A stretch of 64,000 nucleotides of DNA from Tetrahymena thermophila SB210. Taxonomy: Eukaryota > Ciliophora > Oligohymenophorea > Hymenostomatida > Tetrahymenidae. The position numbers were made by a program, and so were the translations under genes. Under the pieces are notes generated by a model. It saw nothing but the letters and a program-made list of their open reading frames with translations. It did no database searches and was not told where the DNA came from. The stretch lies in NCBI RefSeq assembly GCF_000189635.1, contig NW_002475978.1, positions 62,001 to 126,000 on the forward strand. Reading direction: 5' to 3'. Within the stretch, counting starts at the first letter, position 1. Each line of letters opens with the position of its first letter. Positions 53,216-64,000 of the stretch are shown here, in pieces.

Positions 53216-56200
53216 TATCCTTTAGATCAAAGGAGGATCTTCATCTGAAGGATTATTTTCATTTTCTTTGTTTTCTGAAGCATAATTAACTATTTCATCT
53301 TATTTTTTTATAAAATACTCATCTTGTTTATCACCATTAGTTTGTAAATTAACTTTATTATTGTTAACTGCAAATATTTCTTTTGTTTGGCAGAATACCT
53401 AATCTTCTGGTGAACTATTGAAATATTTACTCATATACTTATCTAGAATTTATATTTTTTAAGCGTCTGAAGAGCTTTAAGAGCATGAAGTGACATCTCC
53501 ATCACTTTTTTTAGGCTAAAAAACTGCATAATGACCAGATTAATACAGTTTGGTTTAAACACTTCTGTTTGTTGACTACAAAGTTTCTTCAATATCCCAT
53601 TCTACTTGAGTGTTCTTTTATGAATTATTTTATTTATCATCTACTTGACTAATAGTTTTTCCATTACCACTTTGAATTAATATTTATTCTTTATTTTTCA
53701 CTATTTAGTTTTACTATTGATCAAATTAAATACTCTAACATTCTTTATTATTTTGTATTCCGTTTTAATTACTCAATTGGAGATGTTAATTTAAATTTTA
53801 TTCATCAATTTCATTATCATGTTCTATTTTATTATCTAACTATGAAATCCTTTTTATGTTAATTATAGCAGGTACATTTTAAGCTGCATTATTGTTTTAT
53901 GATGAAATTTGTTAACTTAATTAAACTTCACTTATTTGCTTTTAGCATTCTTCAAAGTTAATGCTTTATTCTGATGAATGTTAAGACTAATTTTTTTCTT
54001 ATGAATTTTTTTATTTTTCATGTATAGAAAAACATGCTGACTATTCAGGTTTCTTAATAGAATTAACTTCTGATGGGTAATTGCTAACACAATTTTATAA
54101 ATTATCTTACTTATTTATTTCTTCCATTTACTTTTCTAACTATTCAATTGAAAGAGTTTATTATGAAATATCATCCTAATTTCCATTTTTCTAATGAGTT
54201 ATCGAATTTTAAATATTTTCATAATCAGATAAATTTATTGATGAAAAATCTGCCTAAAAATTCTACTAGTTGATATAAGAAGAGAGAGTTACTTTATTAA
54301 TTTTAGTGTCTTAATAATGATTTCTTTTGTCAGGATTTTAGATTTCTTCATCCTCTTCATCATACTAAATAATTGTTATATCTTCTTTCTAACATTATTA
54401 ATTTACTTATAATCTATCTTATTAAGATTCAACATTCTAATTTATATCTAAAAATATTTCATTTTGTTAAGGCTCATTCTGTTAAACCTGTTATGAAATT
54501 TGATGTTATTCAATTATTAATGCATTTTACTATAAATTTATATTTGAATCCTACTATAATTCAATTTGCTAAATCTAAAAATCTTGCTATCCTTATTACA
54601 AAATTTGATTATTTAGTTGTATTTAAGGTTATATGTTTTATATTTGGTTTTCATCCTAAATTTAGTTGTTTTGTTAAATTTCTTCTTAGTTTTATTATTG
54701 AATTTATGGTTCTATATTTTATTACTATACTTACTAATCTTATCCTGCATTTTAATTTTATAATACTTAATTTAATTAATTTAAAATTTAATTCTAAGCA
54801 TTTGCTTCATTTTGATTTTCTAGTTATTGAAATTACTAAATTGCATTTTCTTGAATAAAATTAGAAAGTCTCATTATCTCTTAATCTTAAGAAATTTCAT
54901 GCATATTAGATACTGCAACAACTTGTTTATATTTTCCCTGATTATTATTTATGTCTATTTAAACTATTTTAGATATCGTTTATCTGCAAAGGTAACACTC
55001 TCCTGTTTTTTTCCATATATCTAGAGCACACTAATTGCATAAACCTAATGTTTTTATTTATAATTAATTATTAAAAAATTAAATAATGATGCTCATACCT
55101 CCATGACCACATTCTAATATGACTGAATCTGGTTGATTATCGAAACATACCAAACATTATTGACAGCTAGGTTAGGATGTTAGTTTTGAGTCATGTCTTG
55201 ATCTATCCGTTTATTTATTTTCCTTATTAGTCTATGGTAAATCTTCTTACATATTACCTTCTATTTTTTGTGAAGTTTTAGGCAAATTCAAATCTTCGAA
55301 TGCATTATTCTGAGAAATTGTGCTAGGTCTGTTCTATTTACTTTTAGTTTCAGAGTTTCTTTAACTTAATTTTTTCTTTTCTTCTTCATTTTATTTTTAA
55401 TCTATTTTGTTTTTTTTATCTTCTTTCAAAAAATATTTTAATATTAAATTTTAAGTTTATTAAAAAAAAATCAACGAATAAAAAAAAATTGAACAAAGAG
55501 TTTTTTACTTCTTATTTGTTCTAAATGTGCTGCTACCTCTTTATTTACATCACTTTTCATAAAATAAGTAGAAGAGAATCTGATTAAGAACTATGGAATG
55601 GAAGAAGGGATCTATTTGGTTGTCTTAATAATTTTTACCTTTTTAGGTTTGATTTCTTATTTTATAATTAATTATTTATTAGATTGTATTAAAATACAAA
55701 AATTTTACAATTTTAAGGAAGGGGAAAATTTGGAGGAGCTAAGTTAGGAACTTACATTTCTTATTCAAGATTAGAATTATTGCTTTAATTATCATGATTG
55801 TTATCTTAATTCTCTTCATCTCTTTGATTAGCTCCTTCAACATGAACTTAATGGGATCCGCTAAACAGACTTTCTGAATTAGCTAAAGCTATAAAAATTC
55901 TATTAATTAAATAAAATATTTATTTCTTTATATAAAAAAAATGCTAATTTACTCTAAATCATCTGAACATGCTACAGTATAAATAGATGAGATTACACTA
56001 CCTGTAATTAGTGCAGCAGAACAGTACCTTAATGTCTATATATTTCCTTCCTAATAATAGTCCATTAATCCTAGAAGAAAAAACAATGAATTTCCTACTA
56101 CATGGATACTCACCATTAGACACCACATTAGTCCTTTTACTAGAAAAAAAATAATTAATAAATAATTTGAAAAAAAAATTTATCAAATACAAATTCATTT

Positions 56201-58964
56201 ATTTTTAAAATTTACTTTAATATTTATCAGTTTATCCAACTAGACAATAATAAAGAGAGCATAAAAATAAAATTGTTAATCCAAAAATATAAAATCCAAG
56301 TGAACTGAGCAAAATCCATGAAGGAAGAAAGATAGAAACCCAAGACCAATTTACTATTGAATCAAACTAAACGGAAAATAAAAGACATTGAGTTACTGCA
56401 TATATACGTAATAATAGTTCTATCTATTAAAAATTTAGTAAAAAAAATAAGTGTTTAAGCAACAATATAAATATTTACATGTCTATTCATGCTTTCCTAA
56501 GTTTTAGTTGTAAATACAAGCCACCAAATAATATGTACGAAAGGAGAGTACACTAATAATAGTGTGATAGGTTGAGATACAATCCTCATAAATAAAAAAA
56601 TCATTAAGAATAAAATATTAATAAAGAAGTATTCCACAACATTAAAAAAAGCCATTCTTTTATCTTCTAATTATGTATCTCTTTATTATTATTATTAATA
56701 TATATAATGAATGAAGGTATACAATTAAAAGTTATTAGATAAAGTTAAATTTTGTAAATCTAGTCTTTAAGTTTATTTAAAGATTTAAGCTTTAAATTTC
56801 ATTTTATTTATTTAATTAAAAATTTTATTTACACAATACAGTATATTAGAATAAAATATCTCTTATATTAGATATTAATAAATTTTATTGATAATTATTG
56901 GTTAAATTAAATCTTAAAAAATAAAAATCTAAAGAATGAATTATTTTAATTTTAAGTTAATATTTTATTGATATTATAAATAACAGTTAAGTATTTAGAA
57001 CTAATCAAAAATATTTAAAGTTTTTTATTAGATTTTGAAAATTTAACTAAACTATTTAAATAAAATGCTATTTAATTTTTCATGTTGACTGAAAACTTAT
57101 TGAATTTTGATGAAAATAAAAAAATATTTTATTCTTGTGCTAAAAATGTTTTAATATAAAAAAATATACTCTGAGAGATTCTTGTAGATTGAAATTTTAT
57201 TTCCTGTGAAAAAACAGAAGACAAAGAAGAAAACAAGCCAGATGCCCTACATTAAAAAGTTTAAATAAAAGACAGCTAGGATAAAAACACTAAAGATGGA
57301 AAGTATGACAAGATGGGTTAAAGCTTTTTTGAAAACAATTTTAGCTCTAACTTTGTCTTCTTCATCTAACTCAATTACTTATTGCACTCTTCCTCCTAAT
57401 TATATTTAATTCACTCTGTTAGATCTTCTATTATTTTATTCATTCATTCTTCGTCTTGTGTTTCTAATTATTTCGTTGAGCTACTCAGCCTATCTATATT
57501 AATCCTCTTACTCTTAATTTTCCAATTAGTTTTAGTTTACAGATTCTTGATCTGATAATTCATCTCTCTACAGTTACCGTATTTGATTTCTGATCAAATT
57601 CATCCTCAATATTGTACTTATTATTCGAATAATAATAAATATTTATTAAACTAAAATTTTTCAATTGAATTTAATTCAAAAGAAATTCATTAAATATGTT
57701 TTTTTTAAAACAAATAAATAAATATATTTTGATTTGAAGCTTTAAATGAATTGTTTGAAATTAAAATTTTTGCAAAATACTTTTGTTGAATCAAAGAGTT
57801 GTGATAATTTTATAGGTTTCTTTAATTCATACTTAGAAAATTATTTTCATTTTAGTTGTATCTTTAGGCACTTTCATTTTATCTTGAGTTATTTAATCTT
57901 TAATTAGCAGCATTTTAAGAATATCTGTTTATTGAATTCTACAATCTTTATATTTAAGCTTAATTTTATAACAGTAGTTATTGCTACTGTAAAATATTTA
58001 AGCTATTAAAAGGATGTGCAGCTTATTAAATAGCCAGGAAATTTTGTTACAAGGGAGGTAGTGGTTGATTCTGGTTTAATTGTCTTTAATTATTTTAATT
58101 ATTTAATCTAGATTATATTAATCTCCTTAAATATTATTACTAATGTTAATAGTGTAATTATTATAAGTTCCTTGATTCATTTTATTATAAACTACTATTA
58201 TCATTATTCCTTATGTTATTCCTAACATTTGATATTTATGAATTAGATTACAATTCGATTTATTAATCTAGATCTTCCCTATCAGGATTTTGTAGGAAAT
58301 TTATGGGAGGATTTAATTCCTATCTTATATTGAGCTCTCCATTTTAGATATCCAAGTAACGATTTTATTGATTATAATCTTGCTCTCTTTACTGTGATAA
58401 ACAAATATTATTATCTACTACTTCAATCTCTCTTTCATTTTATGGAGGACTATCTGGTTGCTCAGGCTCTTCATCATCATCTCCATTGTCTTTTTTAAAA
58501 CAAGGCTAATTGAAGGAACAATTGATGTAGGATATAGCTCTGTCTTCTAAAATCTCATTCTAATTCTGAATTATAAATGTGCCATTATTAGAATTATCCT
58601 AGTATGTTCTATTATTCATATTTATATTTTGAGTTAAGTTATTCTACATGTTTTAATTTATCAAATATGATGTATCATTTCTGAGAGTTCTATCATCAAG
58701 ACACCTCTATTGATTAGTAAACAAATATTATAAAAGTACAAAAGCTTATTTCTAAAATAAATCGAAAGTAATCAATCTCTAATGAGTTTATATTGCTTTT
58801 AAATGGTTCCTGAATAAATTATCGAGATAATTAGCTTGTAGAATTAGCTAAATATATTTATTTTTATGATTGGTTAATTAAATTACCTTAGAAGTGTCGA
58901 CTGACTAGGGTATATCATCAAGTCCTCTGCAATCAGATATTCTAGAACTGTAGTAAGGATTCAT
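53027..58964 (-). CDS. Multi-pass membrane RING finger protein with Q/N-rich N and C termini
   Basis: Preferred model, ten exons on the minus strand: 58964-58887, 58706-57781, 57589-57170, 56680-56479, 56366-56216, 56139-55953, 55899-55709, 55655-55509, 55422-55099 and 55044-53027, giving 1,547 residues. The N-terminal 450 residues are Q/N-rich. About seven or eight hydrophobic helices follow (residues about 450-690). A C3HC4 RING is at 857-895: C857, C860, C872, H874, C878, C881, C892, C895, reading CLVCF, ECGHGG, CNQC, DIWKKTGECYLC. The remaining 650 residues are Q/N/E-rich. This TM-RING layout is a ciliate-expanded group of probable membrane E3 ligases. Uncertain point: the first two exons could be a separate gene (stop at 57689-57687), with the RING protein starting at ATG 57603 (1,217 residues). 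The fused model avoids an 84-bp intergene and its splice phases close. Confidence 0.8.
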
Positions 58965-60346
58965 AGATTGTTTAATTTTTGTATCTTTAAAGTATTTAGA
59001 CGAAATATTATTTTATTTGTAGGATCAAAAGTAAGCTATTATTATAGTTATTTACTTACTTGAAATATACCGTTTAATATTTCTTAATTCTATTGAAATT
59101 AAATTCCTTTCCATTGAAAGTAAATTTTCAGCTTAAATTAATATAATATATACTATAAATCTGTTTAAAAATGTTAAATCAAAAAAGAATATCAACTAAA
59201 TTAAGTGATGAAAGAAAATGCTAATCTAACTTTATTTGAAAAGTAAATTTTTTATAAAAAAACAAACTAAAAAATCATAATATTTAACTATTCAATTTTA
59301 AATTATAAAAAAAAATGGAATTTTTATATAGATGTTAAGAAGTTTTTTAAATACATTCATTTTTTCTTTTGCTTGCTAACCTTATTTATTTTAAAATTTA
59401 ATCTCAACAATTTTTATTTAAATAAACATAATTTTTGAAAAATTTTAGAATCTAATTTGTTGTTTCAATTTCGAGTGAATTATTTTTGCCTTCCATAAAA
59501 TTTTATTTATCAAATAAATACAAATACTTTATTCAACTAAGAGTTAGAATCATTTGATTTCAAGATGGGACTAATAAATATGTTTATAAAATATCACAAG
59601 AAATTAATTTTTATTATTAAAGTATTGTTTCTAGTTACTAAAAATGTATATAACAAGTTAGTTTATTATTTATAAAATAAAAATAAAAACCTTAAAATTT
59701 AATTAAGGAATAATAAAAATTAATGCACATACTATCAAGAATTTCTTATTATATATATAAATTCTGAATATTAAAAAAGCAATATTATAATGAAAATTGT
59801 ATTTTATAACATTTTATTATTAAAAATGATTAAAATATTTTCATATCCTTTTAGTAATTCCTTATTATTTAAACAAATTCTTAATATTAAATAGAAATAT
59901 TAATTAATTATTCATATTTTAATTTTTTTATAATCTTTTAACTATTCAATAGAAATTCAAATTTATAAAATTTTAAAATCTATTTAGCAATCTAAATTTT
60001 TAATAAACATTTGTAAAAAAATAAAATTTTTAAAATATTTAGGTTATCAGTTTATACTATTTAGTATCTATTATTAATAACAGTAGTTTATAATATTAAT
60101 AAAAGTAAAATTGAAGGAATTAATAAGCTTTTATGATATATGTTCTATTATGAGATGTGTTTTCATGCAAAAATTGAAGTTGTTTTTCTAAAAATATTTT
60201 CATTTTGCTTCTACTTATAATTCTATGTAAATATCAGATTTAATTGTTATTTCTGATAAGAGGAATTTGAAACAATATTATTTTAATAACTAAATAGGTA
60301 GTTTATCAAATCAAAAGATTTAATTTTTTTATTACAAATTAATTTA
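58965..60346. other. Intergenic, AT-rich
   Basis: 1.4 kb between two minus-strand genes. Almost entirely A/T. No frame with coding character and no RNA gene recognised. The part next to 58965 should be the promoter of the membrane RING gene. Confidence 0.6.
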
Positions 60347-60865
60347 TCAATCAACCTTCTTATTTCTTAAAGTAAATAGATGCTTAAAAATAGAACAATA
60401 AAAAAATAGAATCATTCCAATCAAAGAAATAAAAATAAATAAACATGTAAAATAATCTCTATTTAAATTCTAAAACACGTAAAAACTCGATAATAATATC
60501 CAGCTAGTATTTAATTGTTTTTTAATTTTACTTATTAGATTTTTATGCTGATTTATTATTTTTTGTAATAGATGATTTTTATAATGATTTTCATTATTTA
60601 TAATTTTGACTTCTAATATTTATGATGTTAGTTCTTCTTTTGAAAATCTTTTTGTATGTCTTCTTCTTGCTTATCCATTTATTCATACAAATGCTACCCT
60701 ATACCAATTTATATATTCTTTTGTCAGCTATTTAGATGATCAAAACTTTTTTTTTATTTTCTCACATATTATTCTTAGTTTTTTAATTACTTTACTTTTT
60801 TCAATTTATTCTTTAAATTATAATTTTTATAAAGGAATAATTAATTTTTCAAGTTAATTTTTCAT
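60347..60865 (-). CDS. Small membrane protein, hypothetical
   Basis: Proposed two-exon gene on the minus strand, 60865-60766 and 60669-60347, giving 140 residues. The N-terminal 95 residues are K/Q/I-rich and helical, probably coiled coil. The C terminus carries two hydrophobic segments (WILLSSFYVF and YFTCLFIFISLIGMILFFYCSIF) followed by a basic end, a tail-anchored or hairpin arrangement. Without the intron the same frame has two TGA codons (around 60741 and 60683) but otherwise stays open and coding-like. The 96-base intron needs a less common GTGAG donor. A pseudogene is the alternative. No family is recognised. Confidence 0.45.
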
Positions 60866-61804
60866 TATTAAATATATTAAGTCTACTAAAATAAAAAATA
60901 ATTTTTTTAGGAAAGAATTAAATTAAAACGTAAACTTACTTATTATGGTACTTTACTTTTAAAAATATTTGATAATAATTATTTTAGATTTTTTTGTAGA
61001 ATTTAGCTCTATTTAAATATATACTTAAAATTTTGTAAATAATTCATAAAATTTTTAAAATAATAATTTAAATAAAAATAATATTGCTATTAAACATGTT
61101 TGTTTCTATTTTTTCAAAGAATATTTACATTTTTTAAAAAGGAAAAAAATATTAATTTTTTATTCTTACAAATTTGTTAAAAGAAATGAATGATCTGGTC
61201 TTCCTTACTTTTATTGTTAACTATTGTTTCTAAAATAAAAATTTTAACAAAAATTTATTTTGAAAATTGCATTTGAAGTTTGTAATAAAATATGATATTT
61301 ACACTCAGTCGAATAAATTTTGTAAAAATTCCTAAATTTTTTTTTTCTTCCACAAAATTAAATTTTTATTTTTTAATTTATTGATTACAGTCAAAAATAA
61401 GAAAGGTAAAATAAAAATTATATCCTGATTGTGTAAAGAAACCCATTTCAAATCTAAAATGAAAAAAATAAACTATAACATAAACATGGTAAATTAAAAG
61501 ATACTATTGTAAGTTTTCCTAAGAATGAGCTATTAACCAGAAATTAAAAAGTTATTTGTTCTTTTATATTGGTAAATATAATATAAATGGTATTTTAAAA
61601 TATTTTGAGATACTGAAGAACTTTTGGTTTGTATTAGATTATTTTAAATAAAATAATGATAATCAACAGATATTTCTTATTTTGATTTGATTTTCGATCA
61701 AAAGTAAGTTTAATAAAAACATCAAATTTGGATGGTGGAATTGGCAATACTTATAAATTAATACTAGATAATAAGGAGTGATGGCGAAGTAAAATATGAA
61801 TTGA
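60866..61804. other. Divergent intergenic region, AT-rich
   Basis: Flank upstream of the small membrane gene (minus). Very A/T rich and without recognisable features. A slightly more complex sentence at 61720-61790 contains a short frame beginning WDGGIGNTYKL that stops quickly. Confidence 0.5.
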
Positions 61805-62086
61805 TATAAAAATTTATTATTAATATATTACTAAATAATAATAAATATATATAAATATATATATTCAACTGGTTTAGTTTATAGAGATGAAAAAAATAGG
61901 CATAAAATTGTTATAGTTCATTCTATCAAATATTTATCTATTAGTTCTAATAATCTTAATGCTTAGAATGTGGTAAAATAATTGCAAAGCTGTAAAGCCA
62001 AGAATTGTGTAATTATAGGACCTGATTGTGGTTACTAACAAAAATCAAATTAACTAAAATTTGAATTGATCAAAAATAGAAACTGA
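61805..62086 (+). pseudogene. Coding-like fragment of unknown origin
   Basis: An open frame without an initiating ATG, ending at TGA 62084-62086. The part from 61865 has balanced amino-acid usage unlike translated spacer: STGLVYRDEKNRHKIVIV, then NVVKQLQSCKAKNCVIIG and PDCGYQQKSN. No splice partner was found and no family is recognised. It could be an exon of a missed gene, a relic, or part of the Rab gene's 5' flank that is open by chance, since TGA-only stops allow long random frames. Confidence 0.3.
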
Positions 62087-62265
62087 GGAAGTAATTAATA
62101 TTTTGATAATAATTATCAAGTAAGAAAAATTTATCTATAGATTTCTAAAAGTGCATATAAAAACTAATTCGAAAGAAAGAGTTTGAATATTATTTAGCTA
62201 ACCAAATAAACTTAGAATTCAAGATATTTAATTAATAAAACAAAGAATACAACTAAAAAATAGAA

Positions 62266-63330
62266 ATGGCATCAAAGAACGAAGACGAATACGATTTCCT
62301 TTTTAAGATTGTTCTAATAGGTAATCTTTATTCAAGTTATTTTAAAAAAGGATCTATTATTCAGCATACCTATCGGAATTTTTTGATTGAATATATTTAT
62401 CAATCTATCTACTCTTTATACTAATTCATATTTATAGTCCTTTTCGCAAACATAAATCATAAGAATTAATTTAATTCAAAAATTGCTAATCTTTTTTTCT
62501 TGTATTCATTTTAGGTGATTCTGGCGTAGGAAAAACCAACTTGCTATCAAGATTTACTAAAAATGAATTCAATATGGATTCAAAGCCAACAATCGGTGTA
62601 GAATTTGCCACTAAAACAGTTATTACAGAAAATAAATACATAAAAGCACAAATTTGGGACACTGCAGGTTAAGAAAAATACAGAGCTATTACTAACGCAT
62701 ATTATAGAGGAGCTGTTGGTGCTCTCACCCTTTATGATATTACAAAGCAATAGACATTTGACAATGTAAAAAAGTGGTTACATGAACTCAGAGAATATGC
62801 CGATGCTAATATTATTTGTATGCTTATTGGTAATAAATGCGATTTGTAAGAAATGAGATAAGTAAAGACAGAAGATGCTGCTAAATTTGCAGAAGAAAAT
62901 AACCTTGCATTTATGGAAACATCTGCTGCCTAAGCTATAAATGTAGATTAAGCCTTTTAAAAACTCATCACAGGTAAATATAAACTATTCTTTTAAATTC
63001 TGAGAGGCTTTATTTTGAAAAACCCATTCAAAAATTTCCTTCAACCAAGGCTAAACCTACCAAAAATGAATTTTATTTTAATTTTAAAATATCACTTTTG
63101 AAATAAAGCCGCATCAAGCTAAGCTTTGAAACAATTGAATTCATAAATATTTTTTTCCTTATAAAATAAAAACTAAAATGATTTCTTACTATAAAATAGA
63201 AATATATAATAATTTGAAGACAAGACCTAATGAAGAAAAAAAAAAGGCATAACCATAATAAAATGGAAATAATATAATTAAAGATTTTAAGCAACCCACC
63301 TAAGCAGAAAAAGAAAAAAAATGTTGTTGA
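62266..63330 (+). CDS. RAB11: Rab11-like small GTPase
   Basis: Three exons: 62266-62320, 62515-62973 and 63200-63330, giving 214 residues, the normal Rab11 length. Rab11 directs recycling-endosome and post-Golgi traffic, contractile vacuole and cytokinesis in protists. GTP-binding motifs are all present: GDSGVGKTN (G1, near 19-27), the switch I threonine in [21 protein letters not shown] (G3, catalytic Q), GNKCDL (G4) and ETSAA (G5). [15 protein letters not shown] is characteristic of Rab11/Rab25. The C terminus is a variable linker ending in Cys-Cys for double geranylgeranylation. Introns interrupt codons of the G1 region and of the last helix. The 226-bp second intron has higher complexity than usual. 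The identity to Rab11 rather than another recycling Rab is probable but unproven. Confidence 0.93.
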
Positions 63331-64000
63331 TTTAATTTTATTAAATATTAAGCTTCCTATTAGAGTGTAAATATGAGCTCAACCAAATAAATAATATTAT
63401 AAAATAAGCAAGCAAGCAATTAATCAAAAATAAAAAGAAAGAAAAATCAATTAAAAATTTTAGATAAAATAAATTTATTTTGTTATAAATAATAAAAGTA
63501 ATTTTTATTTGTATTATAAATAATAAATTTAGTTTGCATTTATTATTAAAATAATTATCAATTTAATCTTTTGTTTAAAACTTTCATTTACACTTTAATT
63601 TAATAAATAAATTTCATCTAAATTCATATTAAGAACTTTATCTAATTAACATCAAAAAATTAACTAAATTTAAAGCAAAATAAATATAAAAAAATTTTAT
63701 TTTTTCAAAATTTATTTTAAAAATATCTGTTAAAGTTAAAAAATAAACATTTAAATTAATTAATTAGATGTTTAAATAAAATACAAAATATTGTGTGCAT
63801 ATTTTAGATTTAAAAGAGTTCATAGTAAAATGAATACACAATCAGGTGCGACTTCTTTGCATAAGCCAAAGCACAAATATTGACTAATTTTACAAATAAC
63901 TTGGTTTAAAAATATAATTAGATTATTTATTAAAATAATCATAACTCTGATTTAATTTTGTAGCAGCTAAAAGATAATTAAATTAAATAGGGCAAACTAA
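63331..64000. other. 3' flank, AT-rich
   Basis: Downstream of the Rab11-like gene. A/T rich with ATAAATAAAT words. A short GC-richer patch at 63840-63880 has no clear frame. No gene recognised before the window ends. Confidence 0.55.

Noticed and set aside
54373..54858. Plus-strand standard-code open frame of 161 codons rich in I, L and F
   Set aside because: It is the antisense shadow of the Q/N-rich C terminus of the minus-strand RING gene; TTA/CTA on this strand are the complements of TAA/TAG glutamine codons.
60683..60743. Selenocysteine (UGA) recoding in the small membrane gene
   Set aside because: No conserved Cys/Sec redox context and no visible SECIS-like hairpin; an intron removing both TGAs explains it more simply.

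Overview
The window reads as macronuclear DNA of an oligohymenophorean ciliate, most likely Tetrahymena or a close relative. It is very AT-rich, and every convincing gene uses TGA as its only stop while TAA and TAG fall at glutamine positions. Introns are short, AT-rich and mostly GTAA...AG, and intergenic DNA is dominated by ATAAAT/TTTA motifs. Reading frames were called by hand with this code, and exons were accepted when splice phases closed exactly. No rRNA, tRNA, CRISPR array, insertion sequence or telomeric repeat was seen.

Layout. 1-683: 3' end of a leucine-rich-repeat gene built of phase-2 modular exons. 1326-1772: RidA-family deaminase. 2939-4913: SF-assemblin. 5489-6936: WD40 protein, followed by a frameshifted WD40-like relic. 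7745-10227: NFRKB homologue (INO80 complex). 11287-12690: equilibrative nucleoside transporter. 14089-21708: a single-exon 2,539-residue Q/N-rich protein with a RING, a distant B-box-like cluster and a coiled coil. 22853-24259 (minus): RNA polymerase subunit RPB5. 25760-27528: PH domain fused to a permuted papain-like (NlpC/P60/YiiX-type) domain. 28087-29969 (minus): helical-repeat, probably mitochondrial protein. 30532-31793: SR-type RRM protein. 33502-35861: SLC36/AAAP amino-acid transporter. 36792-42804: 1,668-residue CTFxP-motif repeat protein. 44531-48970: Aurora-type kinase with a very long N-terminal extension. 49836-51645 (minus): Notchless/Rsa4 ribosome-assembly WD40 protein. 53027-58964 (minus): multi-pass membrane RING protein with Q/N-rich flanks. 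60347-60865 (minus): small membrane protein. 62266-63330: Rab11-like GTPase.

The genes are ordinary, independently transcribed nuclear genes with no operon logic. They cover chromatin and transcription (NFRKB, RPB5), RNA processing and ribosome assembly (SR protein, Notchless), cytoskeleton and division (SF-assemblin, Aurora, CTFxP protein), membrane transport and traffic (ENT, SLC36, Rab11) and ubiquitin-type signalling (two RING proteins). The most unusual items are the split RING/B-box/coiled-coil giant protein, the PH-papain-like fusion, the long Aurora extension, the membrane RING protein with a decayed tandem copy of its 3' end, and a small gene that is open only if an intron removes two in-frame TGA codons.
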